DNA from: Paragonimus skrjabini miyazakii
Taxonomy: Eukaryota > Platyhelminthes > Trematoda > Plagiorchiida > Troglotrematidae
NCBI GenBank assembly: GCA_014338405.1
Contig: JTDE01000020.1
Coordinates: forward strand, 5,220 to 69,219
Direction: 5' to 3'
DNA: 64,000 nucleotides
Each line of letters starts with the position of its first letter. Positions within the stretch are counted from its first letter, which is position 1. Of this stretch, positions 57,487 to 64,000 are shown one piece after another. A program made the position numbers and the translations under genes. The notes beneath the pieces were generated by a model. That model had not been told where the DNA came from. It worked only from the letters and a program-made list of their open reading frames with translations, and did not search any database.

Positions 57487-58094
57487 ATGCATCCGTTTCG
57501 GTTCGGGATTCTATATTTACTGTTAACCTCGTTGACAAGTGCGGAAATTATCTGTGAATCTGACGTTTTCAAAACAACGAACAGCTGTCGGCATATTCAC
57601 GGAATGCTCATGCACTTTTGCGAAGCTAACTGGTATTGCAATAACCGCAATTCATTGCCAAATCAACAAACATATTTGATCGGCGCCAACTATAAAAGAT
57701 GGAACGGATTATACCTTCATTCTGATCCTGTTTGGACTTCACTTACGGAGCTCCACAAGCCTGCACTTGGTGATCCACGAGTACTGAAAACGGGTGATCC
57801 TCAGATGACTGTTATTACCTTGCCTGAAAGCAAACATAGAGGTGGTGTCAATTACACAGGCAAACAACTCAGAACTTACAGGATAGATGGCATTGGGCCA
57901 GCCGACGATCGCACGCTTGCGTTTCCACTCTGTGAAACAATTAGACTGCCGACTAAACGTGAAGAGATGGCGGTTATAAAATCATTTCATTTCAAAGTGC
58001 AAAGCAATTCCGAAGATATATTCGCAGGCCAAAGTAGAAGTAAAGGTTGTTTCACTAAATCAACCGCTCAAACACACATCGAATGCCAGTTCAG
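57487..58094 (+). CDS. Secreted PAN/apple-like protein, copy 4, exon 1 (intact)
   Basis: 608 nt, the same length as in copies 2 and 3. Signal peptide residues 1-19 (MHPFRFGILYLLLTSLTSA), then EIICES. Seven mature cysteines are in exon 1: IIC, NSC, HFC, WYC, PLC, KGC and IEC. With three in exon 2 this gives ten, enough for five disulfides. The invariant block runs from VWTSLTELHK to MTVIT. NYT is a possible N-glycosylation site that differs in position from copy 3. Donor TTCAG/GTACAC at 58095, phase 2. About two thirds of residues match copy 3, and the differences cluster at the N-terminus, around residues 120-145 and near residue 180. No family is recognised for the N-terminal half. Predicted secreted, 252 residues after splicing. 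Confidence 0.87.
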
Positions 58095-59460
58095 GTACAC
58101 TTTCACTGTGAATGTGATAATGTCTCGTTCTGCTTGTAAGATGTTCAGATATTAGAAGCATATGCATTTTTCTGAGAGCATTCGTTCACAATCTGATGCT
58201 CTGCAGCTTTGCATTTTTTGTAACATCTCGCAATTTTGCCGTTACTATCTTCCATACACAAATTACGTTCATGCAAATGCAATACTCTCCCTCTTACCCG
58301 GGGCATCGTTTGACACCTCCGATTGCGTATGAATTGAAAGTGACTATTTTGTTATACAGATCGCCTCATATTGTCCTACTTCGTATCGCGTGATCAGAAA
58401 ATAGCAGATGATCCGAATTCAGAAAGATCATATTTACTATCGCTGTTTATTGCAGTGGAGAGTGTTTGTTGTTATAAGCAACCGTCCAAACACAGCTATA
58501 GTCCCTCCTGTCATCGTTAGTCCTCGCATTACTGCACACTTGCCAACTTGTTAGACCGACATCTACTGCTCAAATATCAAACATCTCATCCGTTTTCTCA
58601 ACGTTTATTTATACTCTGTTGAAATTTTGATAATCGGTATCAGTTTACCAAGAAGATAATAGTGGAAACAGGAAAACAGTAGACTGCTATCATAAGTAAC
58701 AGCAAATGTTTATCAGAACGCCAGATATTTGGCAGCCAAATCGCACTGAATGTTGAAAGAAAATGATTTTTGTTTCCGATCATATCAGCAATAGAAATCA
58801 AACAAGCTCGATATGTAGTTTCACAAATATTCCATTATATACCTCAACATTCTGTCGTAGTCGAGGTAACTCTAAATTCAGCATTCAGTCTGCTAACTTC
58901 TTTGAGGTTCATATAGTTGTCAATGGGAAGCATACAGAACGTTGTCTGACTACGTCATTCAAGATCGGTCTTCAAATCGATCAGCTAACAAAACCGAAAA
59001 GACGGTGTGTGTTACTGAAACACCCCGCATGCAACAAAAACTAATGTCAATGATTATCATACAAAGCATGTCGTCTATCTACTTTAATAAAATTAGAACC
59101 TGGAATAACATCAATATCTGTACAATGGACCCAGCTACCTTCTGTGTAGAACATAGACAATAGGGTGACCAGTAAAGGCAGCCAACAGAGAGTCGCCCGT
59201 TGTTATCTGTTGCACTGAAGTGATCAGGTGCTTGATAACCCTGTTAATCATTACATACATTATCGTTAGATGAACTGGTTACAAACGTGACTTGTAACAT
59301 GATGACACTTTAAAGAATGTTGACATGCTACCTCATGACACATGTGTCATTATATACTAGCTTCCTCATTAGACCATTAAGCTGTCAATGTTGACAGAAC
59401 TTCTCACAATTCAAACGTGTTACATTTAATCAAATGCTATCGTCTCATGTTCTCCTGTAG

Positions 59461-59611
59461 ATGTCGCAATATTCGAATGTGTCGAGTGGCCTACTACAAT
59501 GCTGATCGGAAATCATGTTGGTTCTCCATGTACGTCGACTCACTGCTTCCAGTAGAAGCTAAGCTGCAAACTGGCACTTGGCAACGAACAGAAATGAATG
59601 GCGTGTACTGA
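59461..59611 (+). CDS. Secreted PAN/apple-like protein, copy 4, exon 2 (intact)
   Basis: Acceptor TTCTCCTGTAG at 59460. The split codon AG + A gives Arg, followed by CRNIRMCRVAYYNADRKSCW, FSMYVDSLLPVEAKLQTG, TWQRTEMNGVY and TGA. All residues of the PAN/apple-like core seen in copy 3 are kept (C-x3-C-x5-C-x11-C counted from IEC). The intron is 1366 bp (58095-59460), and its interior aligns in places with the introns of copies 1 and 3 (for example an ATGGACCC-GCTACCTTC stretch near 59125). No AATAAA close downstream was noticed. Confidence 0.85.
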
Positions 59612-59820
59612 ACGTCGTCACACTGAGAAGACACTGGAACATTAATGTTTACTGTTGATCATCGTGCATTTATCTAATATCCCGGGATAACTTCACCATT
59701 CTTTCTGAAAACTACCACATTGGTTCCGCTGTATCACAATCATGCACAATAATTCTTCTCTAATCTTTTAATGATTTTGCCAGTTATTTCTGTAAGTGAA
59801 CACCATGAGCCGGGAACTTT

Positions 59821-60590
59821 ATGCATATTTCACTTAGTATGATCTACTTTACTCGCCTAGTTCTTTTTTTTCGCTATTCATGTACGGATATACGGTGTCT
59901 AGCCATATACAAACCTTCACTCAACATTCCGGTTCGCGGGGATAATAAAATTTGCGATGACACGGAATATATTTCTTTATTTTTCAGTCGGTGAGCGAAT
60001 GCAACGTTGTCAACGATTTGTTTTGAATTTGCGGGTTTGGTATGATGGGAATTTCATTTGCTTGAAAGCATGTATATGTTGACTGGGCTATTGGTGATTT
60101 ACTTGATTTTCAGTTGTCCATATATTTTAAGTTAACACGCATAAAGCAAGTGGTTGGAAGATTGAAACAATGTTAAAAATATACTAGTAACATCATCAGC
60201 ATGTGTACGAGAGTCGACTTATATCACCGTTAATGTGATCGCCCTAGTGGACCATAAACACCGTGGTACTTAGATAGCAACCGTTTATTTTCAACTGACT
60301 TTTGTACAAAAAATTTCTCTGTGGGTACTTCAATCCAGGTTTCTGAAAGAAGAACATCCTTCTGTGCATACGAGTTAAAATCACTCGTGTTCTGTTTGTT
60401 GTATACTCACTTGTCCGCTGAATTCAGGAATTTTTAATTTCTTCAACGGTGATAATTAAAATAATCGGAAACTGTTCATGGAAAACTTTCAAAACTCTGT
60501 CGTGGAAAAGTTTCGCATTTAAAATTGATGTGACACCGATATCCAGTTTCGGATGTTCGGTTATTTCACGTGTGTTCTTAATTTCAACTT
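59821..60590 (+). pseudogene. Companion gene remnant downstream of copy 4
   Basis: Block A (59821-59990) is open: MHISLSMIYFTRLVLFF, CTDIRCLAIYKPSLNIPV, TEYISLFFS, ending at GTGAGCG. It is the partner of 29018-29193, with the same phase 2 at the donor. Block B starts after TTGATTTTCAG (60113), but its frame is shifted and stopped. The piece ACVRESTYITVNVIALV matches the 29 kb copy. Block C (from 60428 after AATTCAG) has a one-base shift relative to the others. Block A may still be under constraint; the rest is decayed. Confidence 0.4.
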
Positions 60591-60599
60591 TCTAGGCCG

Positions 60600-61945
60600 T
60601 TGCTTTTTAATCGTGCTTTAAATGCTACTCATAACTAGACAATCAACTCTACTTAGACTACCCCTCAATGCCACATGATTACAGAGATGACGGGATGTTC
60701 TCCATTCGCATTCACCATACTTATCTTGTAATTAATTGAGTCTGAGGGGTTGTGGTGAACACTTTTCAATCATGGTAATTTCATCCGTTCAAAATTCTCA
60801 CAATATGATATTTTCATTTTCACGTCTTCTTATTAGTTAATACTTCACTTTCTAGGTTCACCCATAATTCAGCCGGAAAAGCCAATGAAACGTAACGTTG
60901 AATGGTAAACGACCTTGTGTTCATAAGGTATGCTTTACATTTGAGTTGATATTTCGACTTGCCTATACATCGTAATTCCAGTTACGGCTAGTTGAATTTG
61001 CGAAAATCATTTATATTAATCGATTCCTACTCAGTGTCAGTTCTGATGTGCATTCAATTAATATCCCTTGGCAAATTCATTTGTTTTCTTCAAAACAAAC
61101 TTATTGATTTCGTAGTATCGCAGTGACGTACGATTATTTTTCTATAATTCACTGATGATTTCGCCTCTTGTATCTGTCATTGTGTTGTCAATGCGAACTC
61201 TGTACCACGAATGTGTATGCATATGTTGACATGTATATTTTGCTTCAAACGCTACAGGTCTTCTCTCGATGAAGGCAAGTAATCGAGTGCGTCACTTTGT
61301 TTCAATTTGATCATATGTTGTGCATTTCATTAAGAACTGTTGATGAGTAACTTGGGGGTTATCAATAGTTTTTTTATCGACTTTACATATTCTTACTTCT
61401 GGCTGCTTTTCACGGCGGACGTCTGCATCAGCATTCACATGATTGATTTGTTGTCATTCGATTAGCACTCATCAAACTGATTGTTGTTCCAATACATGTA
61501 TGCTTGTATATGCTTAGGCAACATAGGATGAGTCGTCTCGAATGATTACACTTTCCCTGATTGCTTAAAAGCACAAACGATAAGCAGATCAATGCGAACG
61601 AATACGCAGCTCGACAGCGAGGGTTAATTAAATAAGTATTTATCACCTTGTGTTCTCTTATTTATATTTTAGTTCCATCAGTATGCCAGTTTCCGTCCAA
61701 CGCCCGGTTCTTTGTGGAGGTCTATAATAAAATAACCTTCACGCATATCTCATTATTCATGCTCTAATCTAACATGTACCAACAGGATTGAACATGGGCT
61801 TTACGCGAATATCAACGGATGTGACCAGGCCAGGATCGAAATTGCTAAGATCTACAGCGAAAACACCTACGATGATCTACCAGTCAAAAGCCATTCAATG
61901 GATTTGTTAAATCAACAATGAGTAATCACGGTTGATGGATGAGCA
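60600..61945. other. Unit 3' flank, no intact gene
   Basis: Aligns with 29860-30130 (CTGAGTCTGAG(T/G)GGTTGTGGTGA, GGTAATTTC(G/A)TCCGTTCAAA) and, farther on, with 36770-37040 (61250-61460) and 37420-37620 (61670-61840). At 61210 a MH(M/I)-type start similar to the companion gene is followed quickly by loss of similarity. Only short frames. Confidence 0.45.
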
Positions 61946-61949
61946 ATAA

Positions 61950-62835
61950 TATCAGCGTCGAGAATGGAGACGGCAAGCACATTATCGGTACTGATGCTCA
62001 TAACATCTTGGTATACAGCGGCGGATAAATTGAGGCGAGAGGGGAGAAACTGACAATAAATCAATGTGAGAACAACACTGTTGTTTGTCAAGGCACGGGA
62101 TGCCTCATCCAGTAAATTTTTCAGTGAAGCGTCCTGGTGATCAGTCTTGGAAATGTACGTTTAACTATGGAATTGATGCGGAACATCTTCTAGTCCAACA
62201 GTAGCATGTTCGTTGCAAAATTAATTTATTGATCGTGATTTGATAATCATCACAAATCCGAGGTTTTTTGACATCATGTTTGGACGAAGTCACAGTCCGC
62301 GTAGCCCAAGTCAAAGATGTAAGAGGCGCTAATATTACTGTTTTCCAATGTTGACTGATTATTTTACCGGCAGATTGACCTAAAACAGATGGAATTATCT
62401 GTAAACGGAAGGAATCTATCCGTTGCTCCACAATTGATTGATTAATACTGGTTAGATACGCCTGCCACCAGTAACTGTGAACGAAATAAAGACACCACTT
62501 ACGAATTCTCGAGTTAAGTGGATCAGAAAGCTATACAGCAGAAATATTGAACAGTTTCATACATCTCAGACTTACAATTCGTAAGCCAAAATCAATAACC
62601 AAGAAATGGCAATTGTTAACACTCGACAGACAATCAGATAGTGTGAGCTGACAGAACCAAGAATTGTTAAATTACTTTGAGTGATACCTTTGACATATTC
62701 TTCAAGCTGCGTTTAGGTACTTCATGAAATGAAGTGGAATGATTGATTCAAAAGTGCAGATGCTCACGATGGATGAATGTTTAATGAAACAGTTAACTGG
62801 ATAGGTGTGTTTAATACGGCCGATAAAGTCAAATT
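61950..62835 (-). pseudogene. pol: gypsy RT/protease relic, same family as 8504-12680
   Basis: The frame 62431-62165 reads LTSLTWATRTVTSSKHDVKK with PRICDDYQITINKLILQRT, matching STWATPIVTPLKCDGKMPR and RDYRITLNRFL of the 8504-12680 element. 62590-62832 aligns base by base with the protease region of the 39.2 kb relic. Similarity stops abruptly at about 62832, where the Penelope-like sequence begins, so one inserted next to or truncated the other. Confidence 0.75.
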
Positions 62836-62839
62836 CTTC

Positions 62840-63180
62840 TGCCTTCCATGTTGTTTACCAGTTCACTTGCAGTTGCAGTGACGTTTACATAGGCAGAACA
62901 ACTATATTAGCGAGTCGCCGAACACATTCCAGAATGGTTGAAACGACAGATAATGCACCAGCCTCAACTTGTTGCACTGACGGCTGGAAATCCAACGTCA
63001 TCGATTGCTAAACACCTCATGACAACGGGTTACCAAGTTGACACATTAAACTCATTCAGGATACCGTTGCGCAATCGAAACCCGAAGCTACTAGCTTTCT
63101 GTGGAGCGATGCTCATCAGAACATAACAGCCAACGTTGTGTGCACAAAAGTAGTTGAGGCTAACTATCGGGTTGCCACGG
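62840..63180 (+). mobile_element. Penelope-like element remnant (GIY-YIG endonuclease domain)
   Basis: Plus-strand frames 62805-63011 and 62938-63126, joined by a one-base shift near 62930, read FHVVYQFTCSCSDVYIGRTT (the GIY and YIG motifs, with the CxC typical of Penelope), HIPEWLKRQ, SSIAKHLMTTGYQVD and LRNRNPKLLAFCGAMLIRT. The last block normally reads AF-x-EALLI, where Glu is catalytic; here it is Gly. Only the C-terminal endonuclease part remains, without RT. Penelope-like elements are common in flukes. Confidence 0.8.
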
Positions 63181-63189
63181 TCGTAATTA

Positions 63190-64000
63190 TATAATACTTG
63201 GTGTGCTTGTATGAGTGTCTAATCCTTGTCTGTCCTTAGTTGTATGATGAAATGGTCGCAGTTGACGTTATACAAACTTGTTCGCAAAGAAATAAAAACA
63301 CCCATACAGCGGAACTCTCTTATTATCCGACAATCGGCACTTTATTTGCTAATTTCTCTGCAGGACAGTTGCACAGAAACAGAATTTTGGAAGTTGAGTC
63401 AGCGAAAAGCCGCACAGATAATGTTGACAAAAAGAATCAAACTTGAAAGAATGACGCAATGGTGATCAACCCTCAGTAGAGATAGACAAAAACAGGAAAA
63501 CCTGGGTGATCTGATGAAGTCACCTTTTGAATCACCTGTCTTCAGTCGTCCGACTAAACGCTGGACGGACTAAGTGTACGGGTTTCCTAAAGGGGGGCAA
63601 AAATCTTCCAACTCCACTTCCAGTTTCCGTAAATCACTGTCCAAAATTCAACCGATTGAGGCATGTGCCTGTCTACTCCTTTCACTGCGACCACGAACGT
63701 CCGCGTGTTCTTCCTCTACCCATGACACATCCACGGATTGTCAACACTGTGTGATCTCCATTGGTACTCTACCTGACGTTCGATGTCGTGCCACTGCGGC
63801 ATAAATCGTTTCAGTTTTCTTTGCCCAACGGTTGTACTCGCTAGTTCGTTCTTTTTGTAACTACTTGTTTGGTTTTGTCTTATTGTCAAAAACTCACTCA
63901 GGACCTGGAATGAATTGAGGCCTATATAATTTTGACGCAGTAATTCTCATATCAATTATGCTGATTATCCTCGTTTGATAGTCGCTTTTGTCACCTCGTG
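63190..64000 (+). other. Mostly unassigned; possible gypsy integrase tail at 63540-63805
   Basis: The first 300 bases hold two overlapping frames without motifs. From 63540 the frame PTKRWTD-stop-VYGFPKGG followed by a serine-rich stretch resembles the TRSGRxVxFP tail that ends integrases of CsRn1-type elements, and the pyrimidine-rich DNA after 63806 could be LTR. The evidence is thin. Confidence 0.25.

Noticed and set aside
62840..63180. GIY-YIG domain as a homing endonuclease or repair nuclease gene
   Set aside because: The CxC before YIG and the SSIAKHL-x3-G-x-QVD and NRNPKLLAF blocks are those of Penelope-like retroelements, and the frame is broken.
63511..63545. CTGATGA motif as a hammerhead ribozyme
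   Set aside because: It is followed by a possible hairpin but no GAAA core at the expected place.

Overview
The window looks like a stretch of a flatworm genome, most likely a digenean trematode (fluke). It is AT-rich and gene-poor, crowded with old Ty3/gypsy relics. One gag has the zinc knuckle form CWYH-x-KFGN-x-AK-x-C, and several integrase tails carry VYGT-x-LRLPGE or DRLK-x-(A/T)YV, which I associate with fluke CsRn1/Boudicca-type elements. There is also a Penelope-like element with a GIY-YIG domain and a LINE reverse transcriptase relic. No bacterial operons, rRNA, CRISPR array or convincing tRNA gene were seen. Family assignments come from reading motifs by eye; no database was searched.

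Layout. 1-13.3 kb is mostly retrotransposon: a gypsy gag-pol on the minus strand running off the left edge (1-2769), a plus-strand integrase tail (3420-4258), a minus-strand integrase (5539-6520), and one element with both LTRs recognisable (8504-12680, minus) that carries an inserted, GC-richer, LTR-like block. 13.3-18.4 kb is non-coding or duplicated DNA. From 18.4 kb onward the main content is an array of repeated units. Each unit has a two-exon gene for a small secreted, cysteine-rich protein, followed by pieces of at least one more exon family. The secreted-protein gene occurs four times, all on the plus strand: copy 1 (18966-20294, broken), copy 2 (27187-28796, broken), copy 3 (34652-36562, intact) and copy 4 (57487-59611, intact). 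Copies 3 and 4 each predict a 252-residue protein from a 608-nt exon 1 and a 151-nt exon 2 joined by a phase-2 intron. The C-terminal part has a spacing of cysteines like a PAN/apple domain. CCAAT and TATA-like sequences lie at matching positions upstream of the copies.

Between copies 3 and 4 there is a minus-strand gypsy relic (39.2-40.9 kb), a diverged direct tandem duplication (about 40.46-45.07 and 45.07-50.33 kb), a plus-strand integrase relic (51.7-52.3 kb) and another gypsy pol relic (54.6-55.2 kb). The duplicated blocks contain sequence related to the 3' flanks of the secreted-protein units, including a short terminal exon that is open and identical in length in both. The right end (61.9-64 kb) holds a gypsy relic abutting a Penelope-like GIY-YIG relic. 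A 100-base run of N (23917-24016) marks an assembly gap.

The most notable content is the array of secreted PAN-like genes with its companion exons, in which two copies stay intact among decayed ones and a nearly invariant core sits between divergent ends. Everything else is transposon decay or non-coding DNA.
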